A DNA stretch of 64,000 nucleotides from contig NZ_LMAK01000056.1 of NCBI RefSeq assembly GCF_001439665.1, positions 1 to 64,000 of the forward strand, in the 5' to 3' direction. The position numbers and the translations under genes are program-made. Numbering within the stretch: position 1 is the first letter of the stretch; each line of letters starts with the position of its first letter. Under the pieces are notes generated by a model, which did no database searches, was not told where the DNA came from, and saw only the letters and a list, made by a program, of their open reading frames with translations. Of this stretch, positions 36,332 through 44,667 are shown one piece after another. This stretch comes from Formosa algae. Its GTDB lineage: Bacteria > Bacteroidota > Bacteroidia > Flavobacteriales > Flavobacteriaceae.

Positions 36332-38683
36332 ATGATCTTAAATTATATAAAAATCGCCTTCCGAACTTTATTCAAAAATAAAGGCTACAGTTTTCTAAAC
36401 ATTTTCGGATTAGCTATAGGAATTACCTGTGCCAGTTTAATCTTTCTTTGGGTTGAAGATGAGGTGAGTTTTGATTCTAATTTTCCAAAACAAGATCAAG
36501 TGTATTATGTACCAACGCATCAAGAATATGATGGTGAATGGCGCACATTTAATTCTACACCAGGACCATTAGCCGAAGCTATGAAAACAGAAATCCCAGG
36601 AATAGATAAAGCCACACCTACCAAACAAGCAGATTTTTTATTTACTGTAGGAGATCATGCTATTAATCGTTCGGGACGCTATGTAAATGCTGATTTTATA
36701 GATATTTTTAGTTTAAATTTTATTGAAGGACATAAAGACCAAGCGTTTAATACTCCTGAAGCTATTGTAATTACCCAAGAAACTGCCGAAGAGTTGTTTG
36801 GAAAAGACACCAAAGTCTTAGGAAAAACACTTAGAGTTAATAATAAAGATAATTACCAGATATCGGGAGTTATTGAAAACCTACCGAAAAACATTACGTT
36901 TCCTTTTAATTGGATTGCTCCTTATGAGCGCTATACAAAAGGCAAAGAATTTACTAAAGAATATGGAAGCTTTTTTGCCGATACCTTTGTAGCATTATCT
37001 CCCGAAGCTCATTTTGAAACTGTAGATGCACAAGTTAGAAACCTACTAGAACAAAAAACAGGCGAAAGTGATTCTAAAGCATTTTTACACGCTATAACAG
37101 ACTGGCATTTAAGAGATAAATTTGAAAATGGAAAACAAGTTGGTGGCGGTATTTTATATGTCCGATTATTTACAATCATCGCTTTAATTATACTTTTAAT
37201 TGCTTGTATTAATTTCATGAATTTATCTACAGCACGAAGCGAAAAACGCGCAAACGAGGTTGGTGTACGTAAAGCGATGGGCTCTGGACGTTCGCGTTTA
37301 ATATTTCAATTTATAACAGAAGCTCTAATCTTAGCTTTTATAGCAACACTAGTGAGTATTTTATTGCTCTTTCTTTTATTACCTCAGTTTAATTTAATTA
37401 TTGCTAAAGATTTAGTTTTAGGACTTTCTAATCCAGTACACCTTTTAGTTTTATTAGGAATAACCCTAGTTTGTGGTGTTTTTGCTGGCTTATACCCTGC
37501 GTTTTATTTATCGTCTTTTAAACCTGTTGAGGTTTTAAAAGGATTAAAAGTGACTCAAGGTTCGGCTTCCTTTATTAGAAAAGGATTAGTAGTAGGACAG
37601 TTTACCATTTCTATAGTTTTTATTATCAGTACCATTTTAGTTTATCAACAAATTCAGCATGTAAAAAACAGAGATTTAGGATATAACAAGGAGCAACTTA
37701 TATCACTAAATGTTAATGGTAATATGATTGAAAAATTTGATATCATTAAACAAGATTTACTAAAAACAGGAGCGATTACTAGTGTTGGCTTAAGCAATTC
37801 GGAATTATTATCTGGTGGTAACAATGGCTCTGGTTTAGAATGGACTGGCGGCACTAATACCGAAGATGTTTTAATTTCTTTTAGATATGTGAATTCTGAT
37901 TTTTTAAAAACCGTAGGCATGGAACTTGTTGAAGGCCGTGGGTTTAGTGAGAACAAAGAAAAAGATAGCAGCAGTGTTTTAATTACAGAATCATTCGCCA
38001 AATTAATGGGTACTGGCAGTGCCATAGGGAAACAAGTTATGCGAGACGATGTATACACTGTTATTGGCGTGGTTAGAGATTATCAATATGGTGATATGTA
38101 CGGACAGAGCGATCCTGTATTGTTTCATAATTACCACGAAGAATCTAGTTTTATGTATTTAAAAACGAATCCAAAAATAGCGCCTAACGAGATGCTAACT
38201 TTAGTAGAAGGTGTATTAAAACATCATAATCCCGCATTTCCGTTTGAATACAAATTTGTAGACGACACCTTCAATAACAAATTTAAAAGCGAACAATTGG
38301 TTGGTAAACTCTCTCAAATCTTCGCCATATTAGCCATTCTTATTTCGTGTTTAGGCCTTTTTGGATTGGCAGCTTATACCGCCGAACAACGCAGCAAAGA
38401 AATTGGAGTGCGTAAAGTTTTAGGCGCAAGCGTTTCGGGTATTGTAAGGTTACTTTCTAAAGACTTTCTAAAACTTGTAGGTCTTGCCATTATAATCGCC
38501 ATTCCCATTGCTTGGTATTCCATGCACAATTGGCTTCAAGCTTACGCATATCGTATAGAAATAAACTGGTGGATTTTTGTAATAGCAGGTGTTGTCGCCA
38601 TTTTAATAGCATTAGTCACCGTGAGTTTCCAAGCTATTAAAGCCGCCTTAGCCAATCCGGTAGATAGTTTAAAGACAGAATAA
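36332..38683 (+). CDS. ABC transporter permease, double FtsX/MacB_PCD type (permease 4)
   Basis: This 783-residue permease starts MILNYIKIAFRTLFKNK. It has an N-terminal helix about 20-40, FtsX block one about 270-400 (KRANEVGVRKAMGSGRSRL), a central helix about 415-435 and FtsX block two about 660-783 (EQRSKEIGVRKVLGAS, ANPVDSLKTE). In the FtsX segments it is closer to permease 1 than to permeases 2 and 3. It has its own promoter and activator sites, which make it the head of a second transcriptional unit containing permease 5, the second ATPase and TolC. Confidence 0.93.
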   Translation: MILNYIKIAFRTLFKNKGYSFLNIFGLAIGITCASLIFLWVEDEVSFDSNFPKQDQVYYVPTHQEYDGEWRTFNSTPGPLAEAMKTEIPGIDKATPTKQADFLFTVGDHAINRSGRYVNADFIDIFSLNFIEGHKDQAFNTPEAIVITQETAEELFGKDTKVLGKTLRVNNKDNYQISGVIENLPKNITFPFNWIAPYERYTKGKEFTKEYGSFFADTFVALSPEAHFETVDAQVRNLLEQKTGESDSKAFLHAITDWHLRDKFENGKQVGGGILYVRLFTIIALIILLIACINFMNLSTARSEKRANEVGVRKAMGSGRSRLIFQFITEALILAFIATLVSILLLFLLLPQFNLIIAKDLVLGLSNPVHLLVLLGITLVCGVFAGLYPAFYLSSFKPVEVLKGLKVTQGSASFIRKGLVVGQFTISIVFIISTILVYQQIQHVKNRDLGYNKEQLISLNVNGNMIEKFDIIKQDLLKTGAITSVGLSNSELLSGGNNGSGLEWTGGTNTEDVLISFRYVNSDFLKTVGMELVEGRGFSENKEKDSSSVLITESFAKLMGTGSAIGKQVMRDDVYTVIGVVRDYQYGDMYGQSDPVLFHNYHEESSFMYLKTNPKIAPNEMLTLVEGVLKHHNPAFPFEYKFVDDTFNNKFKSEQLVGKLSQIFAILAILISCLGLFGLAAYTAEQRSKEIGVRKVLGASVSGIVRLLSKDFLKLVGLAIIIAIPIAWYSMHNWLQAYAYRIEINWWIFVIAGVVAILIALVTVSFQAIKAALANPVDSLKTE

Positions 38684-38695
38684 AAATCAATCGTC

Positions 38696-41083
38696 ATGAT
38701 TAAAAATTATATTAAAATTGCATGGAGAAGCCTGAAGACCAACCGTCTGTTTTCGGCAGTGAATATTCTCGGACTTGCTTTAGGTTTAGCAACCACATTG
38801 CTACTGTTTTTATTTATACTGCATGAGCGTAGTTTCGATTCGATGTATGCAAAAAAAGACCGGATTTACAGAGTGCTTTTGCATACCACAGAAGAAGGTA
38901 TTGAAACTTGGGCGCAAGTGCCGTCTGCATTAAGTCCACAACTTACAGAACATATCCCGAGCGCACAACAATCCGGAAGACTTTTAAAAAATGATTATGG
39001 TGGAAATGCGTTTATAAAAGCAGGCGACAATATTCTTACAGAAAGTAAATTATTTTGGATAGATCCTTCTATTCTAGACATGTTTGATGTAAATATCCTT
39101 AGCGGTATGGGGGCAAAAGCACTGACTAAACCGAATACTATTTTGCTATCAAAAAGCACTGCTAAGCGTTATTTTGGTTCAGAAAACCCGTTAGGAAAAA
39201 CATTAACTGTAGATAATAGAAACACTTTTGAGGTTAAAGGCATATTTGAAGACTTTTCAGAACACAGTTCACTACAATTTAATGCTGTTGTCCCAATTAT
39301 GATGCGGCAAGAAGCTAAACATCCTAGTTGGGGAAATGCAAGCTTTGAAACCTTTGTAATGCTTAATTCGGACACAGGAAATCTGAATGATATTGATCAA
39401 AAACTTCAAAATATTATTGATTCAAATGTTGAAAAAGAACAGCAATGGTATACGTTTTCACTTCAACCTTTAGAGCAAATTCATTTACAATCTTCGGCTT
39501 ATACCGATAGTTATTTAGAAAACTATGGTGACATCAGTCAAATAAAAAACCTCACGATTTTAGGGATTTTAATTTTAATTATTGCATGTATTAATTACAT
39601 GAATTTAATTACAGCCCGCTCACAAAAGAAAGCCAAAGATGTCGGTGTAAATAAAACGTTGGGAGCATCTAGAACACAATTGATTTTAAGGTTTTATGTA
39701 GAGACCGGACTTATTACAGCCATAGCCATGATTTTAGGAGGTTTATTTACCATATTAATACTACCATCCTTTAATAACATTGTAAACAGAAATCTAGAGG
39801 CATCTTCACTATTTTCTTTACAGATCTTTGTATTCTTAGGTTTTATTTGGTTAGTAACTACACTTATTTCGGGGTCTTATCCGGCATTGTATTTGTCTCG
39901 TTTTTCACCTAAAGACGCTTTAAAGCCAACTTCTAATAAAGGAATTATGGCAAGTTTTATTAGAAAAGGATTAGTTGTAGTTCAGTTTTCGGCTTCTGTG
40001 GTCCTAATTGTTTCGGTTCTTGTGGTGCGTCAGCAATTAGAATTTGTCCAGAATAAAAACTTAGGCTTTAATCCAGAACAAGTAATAGCCATTTCAACAA
40101 CAGCAGTTCCAGATGTTGCAACCAATCATGCACTTGTAAATGCCTTTAAAAAATTGCCCAATGTATCTCTAATTTCGAGAGCTCAAGGTTATCCAACGGT
40201 TAGCGTAAGTTTAAACAGTATTTACAAACCCAATAGTGATGTTGGGATGAGTGTAAACACCAATTTAGCAGAACATAATATAGTAGATATTTTACAATTA
40301 AAGTTATTGGCAGGTCAACGGTTACCATCGCATAAACAAGATGGAGATTCGTTAGTTGAAGTCCTTATTAATAAAACGGCTTTAGATTTTTTAGGATACA
40401 CTCCAGAAGAAGCAATCGGAAAAAAAGTAGAAGCCAATCTTGGGAATAATAGTTATATCTATGGAGTTGTAGACGATTTTAATTTTGCATCACTCCATAA
40501 GCCTGTTGGAGCCTATGCGTTCCATAATACCGTAACAAAAGGAAATTATAATTATCTATTAGTCAGATTTAAAAATCAAAATCTCGCAACCACTGTTTCA
40601 GAATTTGAACGTACGTTTAAAAGTATTGCGACAACTTCTGCGTTTCAATATGCTTTTGTAGATAAAAACGTAGAACACTTATACCAAAAAGAGCAGCAAA
40701 TGGCAAAAGTTAGTTTGTTGTTTTCAATTTTAGCGATCATAGTCGCTTGTCTTGGCTTGTTCGCCTTGGCTGCATATATGGCTGAGCAACGCCAAAAAGA
40801 AATTGGTGTCCGTAAGGTTTTTGGTGCAAGTGTTCCAAAAATTGTTCAACTATTATCTATAGACTTTATGAAATTGGTTTTGATATCATTCGCCATAAGT
40901 TTCCCTTTAGCGTTATACATCATGAACCAATGGCTACAAGATTTTGCATACCGAGTTACGATAAGCTGGAAGGTATTTTTAATTACTGGTTGCTTAGTGC
41001 TACTCATCACTTTTATCACCGTAAGTTATCAAGCTATTAAAGCCGCTATTGCCAATCCGATAAACAGTTTAAGAACAGAATAA
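38696..41083 (+). CDS. ABC transporter permease, double FtsX/MacB_PCD type (permease 5)
   Basis: This 795-residue permease starts MIKNYIKIAWRSLKTNR. It has an N-terminal helix about 20-40, FtsX blocks at about 280-410 (KKAKDVGVNKTLGASRTQL) and about 670-795 (EQRQKEIGVRKVFGAS) and C-terminus ANPINSLRTE. It begins 12 bp after permease 4 and ends 16 bp before the second ATPase. It is the most divergent of the five in the periplasmic domains. It is a plausible specific partner of the downstream ATPase. Confidence 0.93.
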   Translation: MIKNYIKIAWRSLKTNRLFSAVNILGLALGLATTLLLFLFILHERSFDSMYAKKDRIYRVLLHTTEEGIETWAQVPSALSPQLTEHIPSAQQSGRLLKNDYGGNAFIKAGDNILTESKLFWIDPSILDMFDVNILSGMGAKALTKPNTILLSKSTAKRYFGSENPLGKTLTVDNRNTFEVKGIFEDFSEHSSLQFNAVVPIMMRQEAKHPSWGNASFETFVMLNSDTGNLNDIDQKLQNIIDSNVEKEQQWYTFSLQPLEQIHLQSSAYTDSYLENYGDISQIKNLTILGILILIIACINYMNLITARSQKKAKDVGVNKTLGASRTQLILRFYVETGLITAIAMILGGLFTILILPSFNNIVNRNLEASSLFSLQIFVFLGFIWLVTTLISGSYPALYLSRFSPKDALKPTSNKGIMASFIRKGLVVVQFSASVVLIVSVLVVRQQLEFVQNKNLGFNPEQVIAISTTAVPDVATNHALVNAFKKLPNVSLISRAQGYPTVSVSLNSIYKPNSDVGMSVNTNLAEHNIVDILQLKLLAGQRLPSHKQDGDSLVEVLINKTALDFLGYTPEEAIGKKVEANLGNNSYIYGVVDDFNFASLHKPVGAYAFHNTVTKGNYNYLLVRFKNQNLATTVSEFERTFKSIATTSAFQYAFVDKNVEHLYQKEQQMAKVSLLFSILAIIVACLGLFALAAYMAEQRQKEIGVRKVFGASVPKIVQLLSIDFMKLVLISFAISFPLALYIMNQWLQDFAYRVTISWKVFLITGCLVLLITFITVSYQAIKAAIANPINSLRTE

Positions 41084-41099
41084 ACAACACAACATCACC

Positions 41100-41771
41100 A
41101 TGAAAAATAAATTACTAAGTTTAAACATAGCCTCAAAAACCGTAAATTTGGGAAGTCATAAAATAGCTTTACTCGATAAAATAGATTTACAAGTACATGA
41201 AGGCGAATTTATTTCTCTTATGGGGCCATCTGGTTCTGGAAAATCTACATTATTAAATTGTATTGGCATGTTAGACCGTTTTACAGATGGTGGCTATACC
41301 TTTTTAGGAGAACCTGTACATAGCATGAAAGAAAAAAACCGTTCTAGACTCTACAAAGAGTATATCGGATTTGTATTTCAGGCCTATCATCTTATTGATG
41401 AACTTACGGTTTATGAAAATATTGAAACGCCCCTACTCTATAAAAACATAAAATCTTCTGAACGTAAAGCCATGGTTGCCGATATGTTGGACCGCTTTAA
41501 TATTGTAGGAAAGAAAGATTTATTTCCTATGCAGTTAAGTGGCGGACAACAACAATTAGTTGGCATAGCGAGAGCCTTAATCGGGAAACCAAAATTGATT
41601 TTAGCAGACGAACCTACAGGAAACCTAAACTCTAAACAGAGTGACGAGATTATGGAGTTGTTTGCACAGTTAAACGAAGAGGGCGTAACCATTATTCAAG
41701 CCACACATTCAGAAAGCAATGCTGCGTATGGTTCTCGAATTATCAATTTACTAGACGGAAAAATAGTATAG
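41100..41771 (+). CDS. ABC transporter ATP-binding protein (MacB/LolD type), second copy
   Basis: This 223-residue ATPase has Walker A GPSGSGKST, Q-loop FVFQAYHLIDELTV, signature LSGGQQQLVGIARAL (the Arg usually after GGQQQ is Leu), Walker B LILADEPTG and H-loop ATHSES. It is clearly distinct from the first ATPase of the operon. Two ATPases with five permeases imply that different heteromeric transporters may assemble from this one locus. Confidence 0.95.
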   Translation: MKNKLLSLNIASKTVNLGSHKIALLDKIDLQVHEGEFISLMGPSGSGKSTLLNCIGMLDRFTDGGYTFLGEPVHSMKEKNRSRLYKEYIGFVFQAYHLIDELTVYENIETPLLYKNIKSSERKAMVADMLDRFNIVGKKDLFPMQLSGGQQQLVGIARALIGKPKLILADEPTGNLNSKQSDEIMELFAQLNEEGVTIIQATHSESNAAYGSRIINLLDGKIV

Positions 41772-41832
41772 TTAATAACCCATATAAAATGTCTGTTATC
41801 CAGATATTAAAGGTGTTTAAAGAAACCAAACC

Positions 41833-43251
41833 ATGATACATAAAATCATAATATTAATCATTCTTTTTTTTATTAGCTTAATTAGTTTTTCTCAAACTAA
41901 AGAGGAAAAACAACTGACGTTAGACGAATGTATTGCTATCGCTTTAGAAAACAATCTCGATCTAAAATCTACTCATTTGTTGGAGCATTCGGCTAAAGTC
42001 AATTACAAACAATCCAAAGCCGATTTATTACCAAATCTAAATGGCGATTTTAATTTAGGTGTTAATGATGGTCGGAGTATAGACCCGTTTACAAACGATT
42101 ATATAGACCAAGAATTAACTTATTCTAATTTAGGTTTAAGTATAGATATGACTATTTTTAATGGTTTTCGCCTGTTAAATACTGCCAAACAAAATCGGTT
42201 AAATTCCCAAGCATCAGAATTGGAAACGGAAGCAGAACAACAAGATTTAATATTAAATGTGACTCTAGCTTATTTACAAGTTTTAAATGCTAAAGATGTA
42301 TTAGATTTAGCTCATGCTCGACTTGAAGCCACTAAACAACAGCTTAAAATACAGCAGGGATTCTTTGAAAGTGAATCTGGTAACCCTGCCGATTATGCCG
42401 ATATTTTAGGACAAATTGCTAATGATGAAACGAGTATTCTTGTTTCTGAAAGTAGTTTAAATAGTGCGAAATTAAGTTTAATGCTATTATTAAATGTAGA
42501 AGAACGTTTTGACGTAAATACAGAACACCTTTTTCTTGGTTTTGAACCTTACTCACTGAGTGTGAATGAAGTTTATAAAGCTTCACTTGAAAATTTAGCT
42601 ACATATAAAGCTAAAGATTTACGTATTGAAGCTGCAAAAAAAGGAATGCGCGTTGCAAAATCTCAGTTTACACCAGAGGTTTCTTTGTATGGCGGTGTGT
42701 ATACAAACCATTCTAGTGCTGCAGAATTATATACATCAAACGGGACGAGTGTAAGTGAAACTGGAGATTATGTAACTGTAAACGGACAAGATTTACCTGT
42801 AATTACAGAGCAAACACTATTCACCGCTGAACAAATTAACTACCGAGACCAATTAGATAATAATTTAAATACCGCTGTAGGTATAGCTGTGAGTGTGCCT
42901 CTTTTTAATGGTTTTAGAGCAAAAAACAACGTGGCTTTAGAAAAAATAAAAGTTGAAGAATCTATCATAGAATTAGAGCGCACACAAGTCTCTATTAAAA
43001 ACGTAATTAATCAAGTCTATTTTGATATGGATGCAGCCTTTAAAAGACATCAAAGTTTAGAAAAACAAGTTGTAGCTTATCAGGAATCTTATCGTATTAA
43101 TGATATCCGTTTCAAAAATGGAGTCTCTAATTTTTTAAATTACATTACAAGTAAAAACAATTTAGATAATGCAAAAGTTAATCTTGCTAATGCTAAATAT
43201 GAGTATTTATTACGTGTAAAAGTCTTAGACTATTATCGAGGTCTATACTAA
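41833..43251 (+). CDS. TolC-family outer-membrane efflux protein
   Basis: This 472-residue protein has a signal peptide (about 1-20, ending SFSQ) and two related halves of TolC type: helical hairpins with LTLDECIAIALENNLDLK at the start, YSNLGLSIDMTIFNGFRLLN in half one and NTAVGIAVSVPLFNGFRAKNN in half two. It supplies the outer-membrane channel for the adaptor and permeases of the operon. It is the last gene, followed immediately by a strong bidirectional terminator. Confidence 0.94.
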   Translation: MIHKIIILIILFFISLISFSQTKEEKQLTLDECIAIALENNLDLKSTHLLEHSAKVNYKQSKADLLPNLNGDFNLGVNDGRSIDPFTNDYIDQELTYSNLGLSIDMTIFNGFRLLNTAKQNRLNSQASELETEAEQQDLILNVTLAYLQVLNAKDVLDLAHARLEATKQQLKIQQGFFESESGNPADYADILGQIANDETSILVSESSLNSAKLSLMLLLNVEERFDVNTEHLFLGFEPYSLSVNEVYKASLENLATYKAKDLRIEAAKKGMRVAKSQFTPEVSLYGGVYTNHSSAAELYTSNGTSVSETGDYVTVNGQDLPVITEQTLFTAEQINYRDQLDNNLNTAVGIAVSVPLFNGFRAKNNVALEKIKVEESIIELERTQVSIKNVINQVYFDMDAAFKRHQSLEKQVVAYQESYRINDIRFKNGVSNFLNYITSKNNLDNAKVNLANAKYEYLLRVKVLDYYRGLY

Positions 43252-43290
43252 TTAAAAAAGGCTACACAGAGTTGTGAAGCCTTTTTTAAT
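43251..43290. terminator. Bidirectional rho-independent terminator
   Basis: A 13-bp perfect stem, ATTAAAAAAGGCT (43251-43263) with AGCCTTTTTTAAT (43278-43290), closes a 14-nt loop that can pair further (CAC/GTG). T-runs on both strands suit the convergent tolC and DUF4625 genes. The left arm starts at the last base of the tolC stop codon. Confidence 0.92.
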
Positions 43291-43314
43291 ATTTCTCAAT
43301 CCTATTTAATAGTA

Positions 43315-43794
43315 TTATTCCTTAATTTTTATATCTACAGATGTTCTAGCTTGCCATCCTGTTTCGTCTGTTACAGAATACGAGCAGTGATAATCTCCAT
43401 TATCAATATCGTTTGGAATGGTAACACTAACATTAATCTCGTAAGTAGGTAAACCCGTTTCAATATTGAAGTTTTCAATATAAATAAATGGGTTTACAGA
43501 TTCTTTTACCTCCTCCAGATCACATTCGCCAGCTTGATCGTCATGCGTATGATGATCGAAATTATGATGAATATCTATACTGTAAGATGCTAATGCTTTA
43601 TTGTCTGTCACTAAGGCTCTAAAATTATAAGTTTCGCCACGTTCTAAAACGCTACAAGCCTGAGGAAAACCATCGTCGTAATTAATATCTATAGTTGGTT
43701 TTTCTTCATCTATATCAACACTATCATCTCCAGAACAAGCAGCTAGAAGTAATAACATGGCTATAATACTACTGTATTTTAATATCCATTTCAT
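43315..43794 (-). CDS. DUF4625 lipoprotein, single domain
   Basis: This 159-residue lipoprotein (lipobox LLAACS) has an acidic linker and one beta-sandwich of the DUF4625 type with a metal-ligand-rich loop IHHNFDHHTHDDQAGEC around residues 74-90. Two further cysteines (Cys47 in PQACS and one near 138 in DYHCSYS) could pair. It is downstream of the two-domain DUF4625 gene and the TonB receptor, so it is probably a surface or periplasmic metal-binding part of the same uptake system. A strong hairpin separates it from the upstream gene. Confidence 0.8.
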   Translation of the reverse strand: MKWILKYSSIIAMLLLLAACSGDDSVDIDEEKPTIDINYDDGFPQACSVLERGETYNFRALVTDNKALASYSIDIHHNFDHHTHDDQAGECDLEEVKESVNPFIYIENFNIETGLPTYEINVSVTIPNDIDNGDYHCSYSVTDETGWQARTSVDIKIKE

Positions 43795-43809
43795 TTTTTA
43801 AAGTATTAA

Positions 43810-43839
43810 ACCGCATAGCACTACAACGTGCTATGCGGT
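43810..43839 (-). other. Strong GC-rich hairpin between the two DUF4625 genes
   Basis: ACCGCATAGCAC (43810-43821) pairs perfectly with GTGCTATGCGGT (43828-43839) around a 6-nt loop. No long U-run follows directly on the minus strand. It may attenuate read-through or stabilise the upstream part of the operon mRNA. Confidence 0.75.
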
Positions 43840-43856
43840 AGTATTAATATTAAATA

Positions 43857-44630
43857 TTAAGCGGTAATGTCTATTTGTGTTTCATATTCTGAAGTGTTTC
43901 CATTTTCATCTTCAACAGTAAAAATCATATGGTATTCTCCAGCTGGTGCAGTTAAAGGCACATCGATATGCTCATGAAACTCTATTGAAGTCTCTTCATG
44001 GTAACCTTCTAAAAATTCTTCTTCGTAATCCCATTCTACTTCACCATCTCCAGGAGTAATTCCATGCGCATGTATATCTACAGTTACACTGAGAATTCCG
44101 TTTACAGCATCTATTAAAAATTCTGCATGAAAATCGTCTCCTCTAGCAACAGTTGTGTCTATAGAGAAATCGCTTAATGTAATAGGATCTAAAATTTGTA
44201 AATAACCTTCAACTTCTGTGCTATTTCCTTGCTCGTCTACGACTGTTAATTCAATGTGATATTCTCCAGAAGGAATATCTGTCGGCACATCTACATGTTC
44301 GTGAAAGCCTGGATTAATTACCAAATAATCGCTATCTGTGTAAACTGTTTCGAAATCCCAATCAACCTCATCGTCTCCCAATTCCAAATCGTGAGCATGA
44401 ATAGACAACGTAATACTACTTACTGTAGCTTCTGCATAAATGTCTGCTGCAATATGAATATCTGATCCTTTATAGGCAAATAAATCTGTAGAATGGGTAC
44501 TCCCTTCTCCATATTCGAAGTCTGTTATTTCTGGAGCACTGGTTATTGCACTATCGTCATCACTGCTACACGATTGTAAAAAGAATCCTAATAATAGGAT
44601 AATTGCTAAAAATTTTAAATTTGTTTTCAT
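43857..44630 (-). CDS. DUF4625 lipoprotein, two domains
   Basis: I prefer the start at 44630 (MKTNLKFLAIILL) over 44645 because the lipoprotein signal (lipobox FFLQSC) follows directly. The 257-residue product has two repeated beta-sandwich units, each with a HAHDLELGDDEVDWDFE / HAHGITPGDGEVEWDYE segment and an FHEHVDVPTDIPSGEYH / FHEHIDVPLTAPAGEYH segment. The duplicated His/Asp/Glu clusters look like metal sites. It follows the TonB receptor by about 40 bp and probably hands metal to it or captures it at the surface. Confidence 0.85.
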   Translation of the reverse strand: MKTNLKFLAIILLLGFFLQSCSSDDDSAITSAPEITDFEYGEGSTHSTDLFAYKGSDIHIAADIYAEATVSSITLSIHAHDLELGDDEVDWDFETVYTDSDYLVINPGFHEHVDVPTDIPSGEYHIELTVVDEQGNSTEVEGYLQILDPITLSDFSIDTTVARGDDFHAEFLIDAVNGILSVTVDIHAHGITPGDGEVEWDYEEEFLEGYHEETSIEFHEHIDVPLTAPAGEYHMIFTVEDENGNTSEYETQIDITA

Positions 44631-44667
44631 AATTTCTGTTTTCATTGTTGTTGATAATTATTAATAT

